Part shown: positions 22,262-33,919 of the stretch, piece by piece | Layout: the number at the start of each line of letters is the position of its first letter | Numbering within the stretch: the stretch's first letter is position 1 | Assembly (NCBI RefSeq): GCF_001653235.2 | Contig: NC_035790.1 | Span: 248,001-312,000 of the forward strand | DNA length: 64,000 bases | Direction of reading: 5' to 3' | DNA from: Pochonia chlamydosporia 170 | Taxonomy: Eukaryota; Ascomycota; Sordariomycetes; Hypocreales; Clavicipitaceae | Position numbers and translations under genes: made by a program | Notes under the pieces: generated by a model | Seen by the model: the letters and a program-made list of their open reading frames with translations, nothing else | What the model was told of the DNA's origin: nothing | Databases searched by the model: none

Positions 22262-23477
22262 ATGGCACATGCACTCAAATCCGTCACCATTCAGCCGTCA
22301 AATGGCAACCGACGACGCCTCGTCGCGACACCGATTCTGTTGTGGCCGGTATTGCTCATCCCGTCCCTTGTCGCCATTCCTATGATCGCATCAGTGGTTG
22401 AGCCAATGCGCGAAAGGTCGCTGTATCAGTTTGAAGGCGCCAATGTATCATTAATCGACCGTTTCTACGGCATCGACTGGATGGCCCAGATTTACGGAGA
22501 AATTGTTGCATTCTTTGGCCTCATTCAGTTCCACTCGGACTCAATCGGCTACTGGCATACATTGGACTCTATGGCACAGTTTGGCTCAGTCTATGCCGGC
22601 CTACTTCTCGAGTCATCTCGACATGCTCATGGTTTCAAGTTGCTGATTTGGTACTTGGCCAGATATTCAACGGCAAGAACTCAGTTCACAGTTTGCGCTG
22701 ACCAGTACTTGTGACAGGACCGTCATTGTCAGCCTGTTGGGACAACTCACTACTCCAGGCCTCATTCTACCGGTGTATTTTTATCTTCTACATGTATCAA
22801 CAACTTTGCCGTCCCTACTCTGTGGCGAGAGGCCATTGGAACTCGATAACGCAACGTCTCTAGCCGTCCTCCCTGCTGTGGCCTTGTCTTTTTTTGTTCC
22901 TCACTTGGTGTCATTTTTTGACCCTGATCTCTCAGTGCGCCATTGGTGGAATTGGATATGGCAATTGTTTGGGGCCTGGGGTAGCATTCTTCTCCTTGCT
23001 TTCTTTGTTGTGTTCTCGGTTATACAAAAGATGCTTCCCGTGATGCCCAGAATATTGTCCAAATGTGTTAAGCTGCACAACGGACTGAAGGCTGCAAGGT
23101 TGACAGCCGTTTGTATCGGAATGATCAGCATTGGCTCGTATTGGTATGTATTTCTGAGCTCTAATCACACTTGGGCGGACATCCACATCCCCAAATACTT
23201 TCTGCGGGCAGCGACGAGACCGGATGTTGCTCTGTGGACAATTCTTCAGCTCAACTGCTTCTGCGTTTTTGGCTCAGCTTTCACATGGCTGGGGTACCAG
23301 CTGAACGACTTGAAGACAGCAGGACTTTTTCAGGCGTCTTGGCTCCGAATGGTCACCGTCAGCGTCATGGTAGGTGTAGTGTTTGGCCCAGGCAGCCTAT
23401 GGTGGCTCGGTTGGACGATGAGGGAAGAGATACTTTCGTCATTGCAACCTGTCAAAAATTCGAAGAAGAACAACTGA
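22262..23477 (+). CDS. Polytopic membrane protein of unknown function
   Basis: Two exons, 22262-22650 and 22718-23477, encode 382 aa. The 67-bp intron (GTACTT..CAG, branch CTGAC) splits a Trp codon and joins FKLLIW to TVIVSLLGQLTTPG. About seven to eight hydrophobic segments are visible: residues 23-45, a stretch near 80-95, then helices around LILPVYFYLLHV, LAVLPAVALSFFVPHLVSFF, WQLFGAWGSILLLAFFVVF, AVCIGMISIGSYWYVFL, LNCFCVFGSAFTWLGYQL and VSVMVGVVFGPGSLWWLGW. The tail is lysine-rich (KNSKKNN), which could act in ER retention. I do not recognise a transporter or enzyme signature; the NDxxDxxxD of UbiA prenyltransferases is absent. Similar topology occurs in unexplained membrane proteins of fungal metabolite clusters, a resemblance I cannot verify here. 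It follows regulator 2 closely. Confidence 0.85.
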
Positions 23478-23774
23478 TAGACCTTTAAGTTTGCTTGTAA
23501 ATAAAAAAATGACTGGCTAGTCAAGAGGCCCAGCAGTTCGTGACCATACTCTGAGACTAGTTTCACATCATCTTCCCTTTAACGTTGATCCTGGAACCGC
23601 CAGTTATGCAATCCCCTCTTCACACCATTTTGTGTAGCCAACACATCTTGTGCAATGCCAACATGCACACATCCCATGTTTGTGAGCAAACGTGTATCTT
23701 TCACCATTCTGCTCCGAGCCATTGCCCATTCCGCAACATTGAAGGATGCCCACAGCCACTCAATCGTAGTCAGG

Positions 23775-23782
23775 TGACGTCA
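23775..23782. promoter_or_regulatory. CRE-type palindrome TGACGTCA
   Basis: A perfect TGACGTCA octamer, the site bound by ATF/CREB-type bZIP factors (Atf1/AtfA in fungi, active in stress signalling), lies about 190 bp upstream of the GH16 start codon. Occupancy is unknown. Confidence 0.45.
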
Positions 23783-23810
23783 CAGCCGACCTTGGCGTTG
23801 GAGCTTCGGA

Positions 23811-23842
23811 CCCAAAACCCAAAACCCAAAACCCAAAACCCC
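23811..23842 (+). repeat. CCCAAAA heptamer tandem repeat
   Basis: Four tandem copies of CCCAAAA end in CCCC, about 130 bp upstream of the GH16 start codon. It resembles a ciliate telomere unit by chance; fungal telomeres are usually TTAGGG, so this is a microsatellite. Confidence 0.85.
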
Positions 23843-23971
23843 AATTCAAACCTGCATCCGCCGGGTCTCTCTTCAAATAGCATTCGTGCCTTGGGTGTAG
23901 CTTCAAGAAATTGGCTGTGGCGGATACATGTGATATTGTTGTTGCAACTTATACATTGTGAACTGGGCAGC

Positions 23972-24983
23972 ATGTCCTGGAAAGATAAGTTAAAGGGTCT
24001 CAAGGCCGATTTTGAGGGCATCATCAACCCCCGAGATCAAGGACAAGGCCAACAGCCGCCTCCGCCGCCAATGGCCACTCGCCCGCCTCCTGGTCCCAGC
24101 CCAAGCTTTCACACCTATTGGGTCCCGAGATTCTATCCAGATACTCCTGTCAATGTGGAATGGGATGCAAAGCTGGGGAATGGCCCCGATGGATGGGGGA
24201 ACCAGGAGCTGGAGCACTACACCGCTGCTCCAGAGAATGCGTTCCAGTAGGTAACACTCAATGTCCCGAGACTCTGCCGCTTGACGGACTTCAATGTTGA
24301 CAATAAAATTTGCTACTGACCATTAAATGGTATTTAGCACCCCAAATGGGCAGCTGGTCGTCCGGGCTTTGGCAAACAATTCCTCACCTGCTCCCGAACA
24401 GAAATACACATCAGCCCGTCTTGTGAGCAGACACACCCTCGAGCGAGACCAAGGTGTTCTCACTGCTGTAATATTGTCTCCCTGTGCTGATGGTATCTGG
24501 CCCGCTTTCTGGCTCCTGCCCAAGGAACCATTCAACTGGCCTACTGACGGAGAGGTTGACATTGCAGAGACATGGAATGGCGATCATGAGAACAGAACGT
24601 GTCTCCACTGGGGACAGCATCACGAACCTGACAAGCATCGTGTTCTGGGGACAAGAATCCCAGACATGCACTCACGGCCGGTGCGTTATGATTTCGCCTG
24701 GCAGCAGCCCGGGGGTCAGGCAGGCCAAGGGAGAATGATTTGGTATATTGATGGCAGAGCCGTCATGAAGGCCCCGATACCGCAGGGTACGCGGCCGATG
24801 AGGGACATGACCATTTTGTTGAACGTTGCCATGGGAGGAAACGTGTGCGGCGGGAAGACGCCTGCAGATGGATACTACGATATGGTTGTTTATACCATGT
24901 ATTTGGCCAGCGAGCTGGAGCATGGAGGTTGGGGACGCTTTGAGGCGGATTGGGGAAGTGCGCCGTTTGGAAATACTTACTAG
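23972..24983 (+). CDS. Glycoside hydrolase family 16 protein, no visible signal peptide
   Basis: Two exons, 23972-24246 and 24338-24983, encode 306 aa; the 91-bp intron has GTAGGT..TAG ends and a CTGAC branch site, and the join gives NAFHTPNGQLVVRAL. Family 16 enzymes cut or transfer beta-1,3 or mixed-linkage glucans. The catalytic ExDxxE is seen in TDGEVDIAETWNGD, with nucleophile Glu and acid/base Glu in the expected spacing, and GIWPAFWLLP precedes it as usual. The N-terminus (MSWKDKLKGLKADFEGIINP, then a proline-rich linker PPPPPMATRPPPGPSPSF) has no hydrophobic signal sequence, which is odd for a wall-degrading enzyme. It may act inside the cell, leave by an unconventional route, or have an undetected upstream exon. 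The intron contains one copy of the dispersed word TTCAATGTT. Confidence 0.92.
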
Positions 24984-26385
24984 AGTTGATGGAGAGCGGG
25001 ATGTTCTAGCCATGATGAAGAGAAGCTGGTAGCTGGCTAGCATCGCCTCAAAATTTGATCAACAGTCTGGATTCACATATTTCTGTTGATGTTCTGACGT
25101 TGTGGCGGGTTGGTGGTTATAGTGAAATCATCCAAATCCCTCAGTAACATCCCAACGCTGCTCCCAGTAACACCTGAGATAACTAAACTGTAAGAACACT
25201 GTGAAGTTTTAATATCAACCACGGATTAATGAATCATTCAGGAGGAAAAAGGTATGTGGAGCTATGAACCTTCCAAAAAGTGTCTAGAGTTTCCGTACAG
25301 GGTACCATTGCAGCATACGTCAAAATGCCACTGACGAACGCAACAACTCACAACACTGGGTTCCGTTGTTCTGTGAAGCGAGTCATCAATGGTGAAGCTT
25401 GGAGCCCAAAATACCGGCCAAGGCCAGACATCATGGGCAACTCAACCAGGGCCAATCTCGTCACCATCAGCTACCTCTTGTCCATCCCCCCAACGCCAAG
25501 CTACTTCGCCAGTGCCACTAATTGGCTCAATAGCCCACCATGCTCGGAATTTTGCCGAAGGTCAGAGCTCTACCAAACAGAGTGTGCATACATGCCAGCT
25601 AGAGCATCAGATGTGTGCGCGTTGTCATTGTGATTCATTGCAGTACCTGCGTACGCTATTGCGTAGGCTTTACGTGGCCTCGACGGGGTTAATGCGAAGC
25701 TCACAAGTGTTGAGGTACTCCATACCGACCACTTGGTTCCGAGCAACGTGTTCGAACCTAAATTAGCATGCGTGGGCTGGAACTGTGCTTCGGGTATGGG
25801 AGCACGAGGAATGAAATTGCTTTTGGCCGTGTCAGATTTTGTGATGACATTGTGGGGGAAGGCTTCAGCTCACAAGCCAGGGTCAAGTAGTTTAGCGTAT
25901 TTCCGGGCAACTGTTTCGATGGACTCATCTGACTGTGTCTCACAGAGCAAAACACTCTCACAGACGCACGGAGTGGTTATGCCACAGTTGTGGATGCTAT
26001 CTGGTTGTCACGGCTGATGTAGCTGATGTAGCTGATGTAGCGAGGGGAAAAGCGGTTTGAGCTGTTCACAATATTCCCAGGCATCCCAAACATACCAACC
26101 CTCAATGTAGAACCGCTACATGGAACTTAAACTTGGTATGAATGCCAACTTACGCATGCGACTCTCCTACTATTACACCCCATGCTCATCGTAATCACTA
26201 CGCAGCACCATGTAGCACCACGGGAATTGTACCCATGGATGACCATAATATCTTGTAAACGATTTGTACCCCGCATGACTTTTAAACTGTACAACTAAAT
26301 ACAAATACTCGTTGGAACGACTGAAAAGCTCAACTCTCCGGGGAAAAAGAAAATCATCCACAGAGGCAACTCTCCAATATCAAAC
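24984..26385. other. 1.4-kb gene-free intergenic region
   Basis: I see no supported gene. ORFs such as 25280-25766 and 25733-26017 lack motifs. A 9-bp triplicate repeat lies at 26013-26039. The last few hundred bases should hold the promoter of the peptidase gene. Confidence 0.55.
26013..26039. repeat. Triplicate 9-bp repeat
   Basis: GCTGATGTA is repeated three times without interruption and is followed by GC. It is intergenic, with no evident function. Confidence 0.85.
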
Positions 26386-27877
26386 ATGATTGTCCAAAAG
26401 CCATCGTCCAGGATTCGCGACTGGGGTTACAGCCCGGGCCGCTTTCCAACAGGGCCTCGCAACTCCGTACTCGATGTGCCTGGTAAGTATTGCGAGCGTA
26501 TGGAGTACACCATCGGACAAAAACCGATCGCATCATTACTACTCCGTAGGGAGTAGAGGCAACCTCAAAATAAATAGCGAAAACTGACCAATTACATAGG
26601 TGTCCGTGTTGGACAAGTGGATATCAATAAAGGAGAAGACGTGCATACTGGTGTCACCGTCATCTTTCCAAGGGGCGTCAAGGACACCTCCTACATTCCG
26701 TGCTACGCGGCTGTGCATGATATGAATGGTGTTGGAGAATGGACAGGTGTGCATCAAATTCGTGAATGGGGGTTTACCAGGGCGGTCTGTAATAAGCCTC
26801 ACGGCCCTTGTGTGTCATCCATACTAACGAACTGTAGCCAATCGCTTTCACAAATACCGTCAGTGTTGGCAAAGTCTACGATGCCATATGGAAATGGTCC
26901 GCCAAACGCCTTGAGGAGGACGGCATCACAGATCTTCTTGATCAGATGAACTACCTTGGATTCCCCACCGTTGGAGAGACATTCGATGGACTACTGAATA
27001 ACATATTCAAGAGTGTCATTGAAGAGGAACATGTTCTTGCTGCCATCGGAAATGCTGAGAAGCAAGATGCCGTTCTAGAAGGAAATCATGGTGGTGGGAC
27101 GGCCATGCGAAGCCACGGCTTCAAGGCAGGCACGGGAACTAGCTCACGTGTTTTAAAAGGCGAAGGGAACAAGGAGTATACAGTAGGTGTGATTGTGCAG
27201 AACAACTACGGCAGCATGGACGATTTGCAGATTGATGGGGTACCAGTGGGAAGGATTCTGAAGGCCGGGAAGACGCATGCAGAGAAAGTTCCGAATGCTC
27301 CGCGGGCTCCGGAGAGCGGAAAGGCGGCTGAGGGAAGTGAGTACAGAATGAAGCCATTGGCTTACATGTATAATCGAAACACACGCTGACGACTGTCATA
27401 GGCTGTCTGGTTCTTATCATGTAGGTTCATGCACCTGGTGCTTCCGCGCCACGAAACTGACGTCGTTGTGATAGCACCGATATCCCACTGCTTCCCCATC
27501 AACTCAGACGCATAGCCCAGCGAGCTGGCATGGGTCTCTCCCAAGTTTCTGGCCATGGTGTCGGACGGAATTTTAGCGGGGAATTCTTCATGGCCCTTTC
27601 CACAGCAAACTGTCCCGAATCGCCGTCGTCCTGGGACGGCACGACCAGTTTGCCCCCGTTCTTGGAAACAGACAAGGTGGAGACTATGAAGTCCATGCTC
27701 ATCGACTCAGTGTTCATTGCGGCGGCTGAAGCGACCGAGGAAGCGCTTCTGAACTCTATGACGGAAGCCGAGACGATGAAAGGGTTCAATGGTTATGAGA
27801 CCCGTGCATTGCCCAGGAAAGAAGTAGAGGAACTGCTGAAAAGGCATGGCCGAGGTTACATGCGGGACCTGGCATGA
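26386..27877 (+). CDS. DmpA/BapA-type aminopeptidase (peptidase family S58)
   Basis: Five exons (26386-26482, 26600-26784, 26838-27336, 27402-27420, 27475-27877) encode 400 aa; all four introns (117, 53, 65, 54 bp) have GT..AG ends and CTGAC or CTAAC branch sites. The family (L-aminopeptidase D-Ala-esterase/amidase, beta-peptidyl aminopeptidase) is an Ntn-type hydrolase that self-cleaves before a Ser or Thr. Family blocks seen are SVLDVPGVRVGQVDI near the N-terminus, NNYGSMDDLQIDGVPVGR, the cleavage region EGSCLVLII, and TDIPLLPHQLRRIAQRAGMG after it. By analogy with DmpA, cleavage would fall between Gly and Ser of EGS. That serine codon is split by intron 3, and exon 4 is only 19 nt. It converges with the PIG-L gene (162 bp between stops). 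Natural substrates are unknown. Confidence 0.9.
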
Positions 27878-28039
27878 AAATGCCGACTTCATACATGCGT
27901 CGTGTGTCAGGGCTGAGTTAGTACACACCGAAGAGCGTTAGTAGATGTTGGATACAATGTAGAAAAGCATTATCATTATGTATTGGCTGTGTAGGCTGCG
28001 CTCTATAAAATTGCGGTTTGCAGGACCTCCTTCTGGGCT

Positions 28040-29158
28040 TCATCGAGTCACCGCTCCGGTGCCTACTATCCTTCGCAAGTCATTGAACCAAACGTATCGA
28101 CTAATAATCATATACAAATGTCTGTCCCACGTATACTGACTGCCGTGACTTGCGAATGCCTGTCTGGTCATTCTATAACGGTGCCAGGTGTTAGCTATCA
28201 GTGCGCGAGTGCTGTACTTGGGATCCGCTGAGGTTGATGGGAAGAAGATGGCGGCGAGAATCCTCCATATGAATGAGAGCGCGGTTAGCGGCAAGTCCAG
28301 TAGGAAGGTGTACTTCCTCGGGAGGGCGACAGAGACGATCATGTACGACGCCGGCGCCTTTTCGTTCTCGGCGACATATTGACTTGGCAACAGTTAGCAC
28401 GCAAAAGTCCGGGTCACGGGTGGGCTGACTTACTTGACCGCAGAACTAACGGCTCGGTGGTTGATGTGGCCCGAAACACCGCCTTCATCAAAGGTCAGGA
28501 TCTATGTGTCCCATGTCAGTTGGTGGTTTTGTAAGGAGGGAAGAGAGTACCAAGGTAGGGGTGGAAAGGGGAAAGTGGGCATGACAACATTACCTACCGC
28601 GTCAATGTTCCATTTTTCAATGTACTCTTTCAAGATGGGCTTGATTTTGGCCTCTTCCCACCAAACCTTGGGGTTATCCTGCAGGTCGGGGTTATCTAGA
28701 GCGACGCATCTAGATGTGTCGATGCCCAGGGCCTCACAGGACCCAAGAAGTTCCTTCTTTCTGGTTTCTCCTAAGCCGTAGTTGTTGCCTATCAAGGAAA
28801 TTTCTTAGCACTGCCAGCATTCTGAGACTGCAAATGACAAACCTGTGGACATGACTACCAAGCCTCCTTTTATATTCTTATTTCTATCCAAGACTCCCAG
28901 AATGCTTGGTGCAAAGAACAAACACTCGTCATCGGGGTGAGCTGTGACAATGAGCAAGTTCTTTGCTTTCAGGAGCTCAGGAGGAAGCAGTCGAGCATCG
29001 CTTCCCAATATGTATGCCAGAACCCATTGCAACAGGAGCGGGATTAGAAGCACAATCAGCACAGCACGGATCAGCCATCGTCGGCGGACTCTTGTAGCTA
29101 CAAGCCAGTGACACGCCCTTGAGACGGACTGCACGGCGTTGGTGATTTTGCGCACCAT
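28040..29158 (-). CDS. GPI12: N-acetylglucosaminyl-phosphatidylinositol de-N-acetylase (PIG-L/Gpi12)
   Basis: Four exons (29158-28843, 28788-28598, 28501-28434, 28382-28040) encode 305 aa; introns of 54, 96 and 51 bp have GT..AG ends. The enzyme removes the acetyl group from GlcNAc-PI, the second step of GPI-anchor synthesis, on the cytosolic face of the ER. A membrane helix (RAVLIVLLIPLLLQWVLAYI) is followed by the zinc motif VTAHPDDECLFFAP, then NNYGLGETRKKEL, DNPDLQDNPKVWW, and LTFDEGGVSGHINHRAV, which carries the further family His residues. The C-terminal block (RQAFASHGSQYTWDRHLYMI, then SRYVWFNDLRR) matches eukaryotic PIG-L proteins and separates it from bacterial LmbE deacetylases. 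The start ATG at 29158 puts the helix near residue 30. A GTCTGGT repeat lies about 45-75 bp upstream. Confidence 0.93.
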
Positions 29159-29200
29159 TGATGCTGAGGGCCTGCGAGATGTCGAGTGTGTTGTGAAAGA

Positions 29201-29235
<35 letters not shown>
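29201..29235. repeat. GTCTGGT tandem repeat, five copies
   Basis: Five perfect head-to-tail copies of the 7-mer GTCTGGT lie just upstream of the PIG-L start codon. The same word is dispersed through the following 8 kb. Confidence 0.9.
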
Positions 29236-29237
<2 letters not shown>

Positions 29238-31937
29238 ATCAGGGGCCCGATTGTAGGCAAACCGCGACACTGATGAAGAGTCCGGCGGGTTCAGATAGAT
29301 GGAATCCAGACGTGTTGCGCGCGGCGCACAAAGTAATCATGGGCCAGCCAGCTCACTCGAGGGTTCGCCAGCTCCTGTGCCAGGTCTTGTCGATTCAAGC
29401 AAGCTGGGCAGTTGTCGATGGATTGTGATGCAAACTTGGTGTCACTCAAGCTTCCATGGTTCTTTCTGGTGTGTCCACAACCGGCGCGGGAATCTGCCTG
29501 CGCCACAGGCTGATGCTAGTGCCGGAGTGTGGCGTAACAATTCTGCCATCAATTGTCGAATGGGACTGCCAGGTCTGGCGAGTTGAAAGTTTCAGATGTC
29601 GCACCAGACCAGACCAGGCCAGACATGTCAAGTAAGGTCATCGATATCATTTGAATGATTTGCTCATGGGAATCACGACGGCATCAGAGAAATACTTAAG
29701 TGCCTTGGTAGATACATGTGCAGCAGGTCAACAGCAGTTGCGCTTCCTTTCTTCGAAGCCCAGGAGGTGACTGGACTGGTGCGCTTGAAATGACATGGAG
29801 AGATTGAGGCGTTTGAGTACCAGACATGTACCCACATTGCTCTACTTTCAGCCTCACACCAGGTCGCCAGTGGACTTGATCCAGTCCATGTCGGCAGGTC
29901 CGTCAAGTCCGCCTGGAGTTGCCTAGTGCTGGCCAGTCTCAAGTGCTGTCTGGTCAATCCGTCTGCTCCATGTCCATTTCACCGAGTGGCCAGCACTGAA
30001 AGGCGGCGGGGCCCTCAGCCTCAGCCTCAAGTTCAATGTTGAGTCTGCATGTGGTCAGCTGCATGTGGTGCTCCCTCTCTTCAACATTGAAGGTTCAATG
30101 TCAAGTTCAACCGGACTACATGTGGATTTCTGATGCGGCTTCATTTTTCGAACTGAAGATGTCATGTCTTGTCTTGTTCTTATACTCATATTTTATAGTC
30201 TTCAATATAGTACTGCCACTACTCCGCAGTTCTTTGATCATTGCAGCGGCTTGCCTGCACGATATGATTGGTCATACATGTACTCCATACCTGCAGTTTT
30301 GGTGATGAGCGGCACTGCACCACAGTTGAACATTGAATGTGTTCGGCTCCATGTCAGTGGTTGAACATTGAATACCCAGACTCCAGTTCACTCCTCAGTC
30401 CGTCCATTCAATTCTGTCAGGTAAATTGAGACCAAGTGCCTTTCGGCAAAGTTCCCCGTGTCTTTTTTTCCCCTCCCTGTGTTGTCAAACTTGAAATTGG
30501 TATGATGGATGATCATCATTGGACTTTTGTGTGTGATCTGCGCGGCACACTTTGGGCACCGGCTACTTGACTTTTCAAAAGTACAGGGACGGCATCCACA
30601 GCTATCCACAGCATACGCTCGAGCCTGGCACTGGTTGACTGGCAAACTGGGTGCCTCAACTTGTCTGGATGGTGTCAAGTGATGGTGGGCTCCATTGACG
30701 GCTGTCGGCAGCCAGAGTCCCAGTGCCTCCACTGACAATCAATGATCCTTCAAGTTAGTGCTTGACTGGATGGACTGTGCCGTCTTGGCGAGCCTCGTAG
30801 GGCGGTGAGCTTGCTAAAGGGACCAGACAACCAGACCAGTTGACCAGCAGCCAGGAATCGACGTCGTGCTCAAGGTTGTTTGCTCCTGTGCTTCGCTCAA
30901 CGACAATGCAAGCAGCTAGCAATTCTGTCCAGTCCGAGAAAGATGTCATTTTGACATTAGGACCAGTGTTGTTTGTGTGGCCAATTCACTGTCCCCGTTT
31001 CCCCTTCCCCGACATCGAGGCTGTGATTTCATGTCTGGTCTGGTCAACTGGTCTGGTTTGAAATGGCGCCCGGACACTTCCCGAGCAGGCTGGGCTTGGC
31101 TGGGCAAATGTTGCTTCTCACAGCCACCAGACCACACAGTCCCAACACACCTTGACCAGACCAGACTCTCAGCTTCTCCCGGCCGAACTACTGAGGGTCT
31201 GGTACGGAGTACTTCGTGCTTGACTGGTGAGAGGCGGTGCGGAACAAGCCAAGTCCTTGTCCGTGCCGTGTTCCCGACTTGGTGAAGACAATGGCCCGTT
31301 TGGCGAGGGTTGATTGTGAGCCTTTTGGAACCGGCCAACCAGACTTTTGCGGCATAAACCATCAAATACAGTACTGATACGTCAAGTGTTAATATCGGAA
31401 CAAAACTGTGCTCCGCAGGCCGTCAACTGGTCTCCTGCTGGATGTTGTCCTTGACAGCTCTATGCAGTCAAGTGTCGTGCGACACTGACCAGCTCCGTTC
31501 CCCCCTTGTCAGCGGCGCAATGTTCCTCATTGATCTCAAGGCGTATTTCGTATGGGTGCAAAGCCGTGCAAAACGGCTCTTGGTGTGTGTCCGATGTTGC
31601 ACACAATTGTTGCCATGAAACGGGTTGACGCGTAGGTGATTGCGACTACGACCCTCCCATTTGGCCATGGTGGGTTGATGGGTTGGATGACGATGCAACA
31701 CGCAGGATTCGTCGGTGGAAAGATGGTGTCTGGTGTTTGGTCATGATCCACGGAGTACCTAGTAGGTACATTTACTCAATCTATTAATTAACCTATTGAT
31801 CTATTGGGCTCTTTACAAACAGCAGGCAAAGGAAAGTCCCCGTGGTCGGTAAACTCAATACCATGGCAGATGGACTCCGTACCTTAAATTGGACGTGGAA
31901 CAAAGCGAGACCTTGACGTCGCGAAATGGCCAAGGCA

Positions 31938-31965
31938 CCAGACCAGACCAGACCAGACCAGACCA
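31938..31965. repeat. CCAGA tandem repeat
   Basis: Five copies of CCAGA plus CCA form a short perfect tandem array in the gene-free region. It is the complement-related form of the GTCTGGT word. Confidence 0.9.
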
Positions 31966-33919
31966 ATCCAGAAAAAGAGCAGCCTGGCGCATTTTGTACA
32001 TTAACATTGAACTGCAAGAGAAAAGTGCCTGGCATTTGATGGAAACTGGTAACATTGAAGCACGGGTAACCCGACACACCAATGTCATGAGGATCCATGT
32101 CAATGTCAACTAAAAGCTTGTTTGAAGCCACACCAGACAAAGGTATCTATCTCATTCTTGTTTTAGCATCTGGGGCGGGAGACAATTCATCGTAATTTAC
32201 TCCGTACTTAATTATACCAGACTTGAGTGCTGGAGGATTCAATCAGACATACTTAAGTACGGAGTAGAGGGTCAGCGTCATGTCTACCCTCAGTTGAATA
32301 CCAGAGCCGAGTACAGCAGGCAGCTTGAGGTCCAGGCCCTCGCTAGATCGTTCAAATGCCAACTGGTTCAATGTTGGTTGCTTCACCGATTCAGCCCTGA
32401 GATTCTGCCGCGCATCAAGCTGCACCAAGTTTGTACCTCCAAACACATTACATGGAGGTACTGGACAACATTGAATTCTGGTGCTCTCAACTGGACTGGG
32501 CTGGGGGCCGGCTTTTGAGTCTCTCCATGCCGCTCAATTTCCAACTAAAATATCCAGTCGGGTCAAGTCTGGTTCAAATCAGGGTTAGTAGGCTGGCTGG
32601 CAGCCACCCATCATCACCAATCTTCGTCGTGGCCGTGCAGCCCACTTGACTTCCAGATCCATCCAAGCCCCAAACTCGAGTTGAGCGTTCATCATTTTTT
32701 CATCGCCATTGCGGGCTGTTGGTCGCGCACCTTGTCATTCATTCATTCTTTTTTTTTCCTTTTGGCCCTCTCTCTCTCTCAATGTGTTCGCCCAGTAAAA
32801 ATTGGGCGAGTCATTAACGAGCGAGCCTTGCGCAGTCTGCAGTCAGTCACTCAGTCACTCAGCCCCCCTGCCTGACCACTCTCACTCTGACGAGACGAGA
32901 CTGGACCCACGCCCCAGCCCAGTTCAGCCCGCTAGGCCTCAACTGCCAGCTACCAAGGTACCTAGGTACTTTGCGCACCAGACCATTGACCCCAGCGACA
33001 AGTCGTGCTGGTTGATCAAGTCCAGTCCAGTCTGGTCTGGGCTTGACCCATGCCAGCCCTTGAGGACCACACTCGGAAAGGCCCCAGTCAATGTACCAAG
33101 GTCTGGTTCAATTCAATTCAATTCAAATGTTCCAACGCTGACGGCCCTCCCACCCCCCCTGGTCTGCCCATCTCTGCACATCTGCCTTGCCTTGTCCGCT
33201 CATCTTGCTCATCATACTCGACTTATTATCTGCACGACAATCGCATCCTGTTTTCTTGCCCAACTCATCCTCCATCCTGCTCCCTTTTCTCCCTGTCTTC
33301 ATCCTGCGCCCTGACGTCTACCTTTTAGCAACCTACTTCAAGGCTGATTAAACCCAATCTCCCATCCCCCCACGCTCCTTTTTCTTATTTTTCACATCTC
33401 ACACGGCATAACATCCATAACAACTACCGGATCATCGCATCACGATCTCGTCTTCAGGTCTTCAGGGGTGCATTTTGTCCAGACACCGCTCGACGTCAAT
33501 ATGCCTGCGCTTCCTCACTACTTCTAACCTCGACGTTTCTTCAAAGCCAGCCATCTTTGCAACATCTTATTGGCTTCGTCTGTTTCGGTACTTGCGCGCC
33601 CATTGACACAACCTTTGCAGCAAGCTCGTGTTTCGCTCCTGGTGCCCAAGGCACACCCTGCGCTTGCCATTGCGACCTATTCCAGACGCCTTCTAGACTC
33701 AACTCCTTTCCCACTGCTCCGTTCTTGTTATCGGTCGCTCGAATACAACAGGAATCTGTATTAATATTAACTCCCTGCACTTGCGAAATCGCTCGCCACG
33801 ATACCTCACCGCTCTCCTTCCGCGGCACAGATATCTCAGCCATTACACGACTCTCGACTCGCAATTGTCCTTGCAGCAGAACCGGAACTTTGCAACAAGT
33901 CGAAAAATAACATCACACA

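Larger units (their letters stand above)
23478..23971. other. Promoter region of the GH16 gene
   Basis: No gene is seen. The segment contains a perfect TGACGTCA palindrome (23775-23782) and a CCCAAAA tandem repeat (23811-23842), both within 200 bp of the GH16 start codon. An ORF runs through it from 23585 in frame with GH16 exon 1 but begins in low-complexity sequence. Confidence 0.6.
29159..33919. other. 4.8-kb gene-free, repeat-word-rich region
   Basis: No ORF here has family motifs or consistent splicing. The DNA is instead full of short repeated words: CCAGA/TCTGG tracts, TTCAATGTT or its complement (at least eight copies), and TACGGAGTA or its complement (three exact copies). The last 400-800 bp before the GT32 gene at 33920 is pyrimidine-rich on the plus strand (about 33140-33550), typical of a fungal core promoter and long 5' leader. 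Confidence 0.6.

Noticed and set aside
23811..23842. CCCAAAA array as an internal telomere remnant
   Set aside because: The unit matches ciliate rather than fungal telomeres, and only four copies exist. A microsatellite is simpler.
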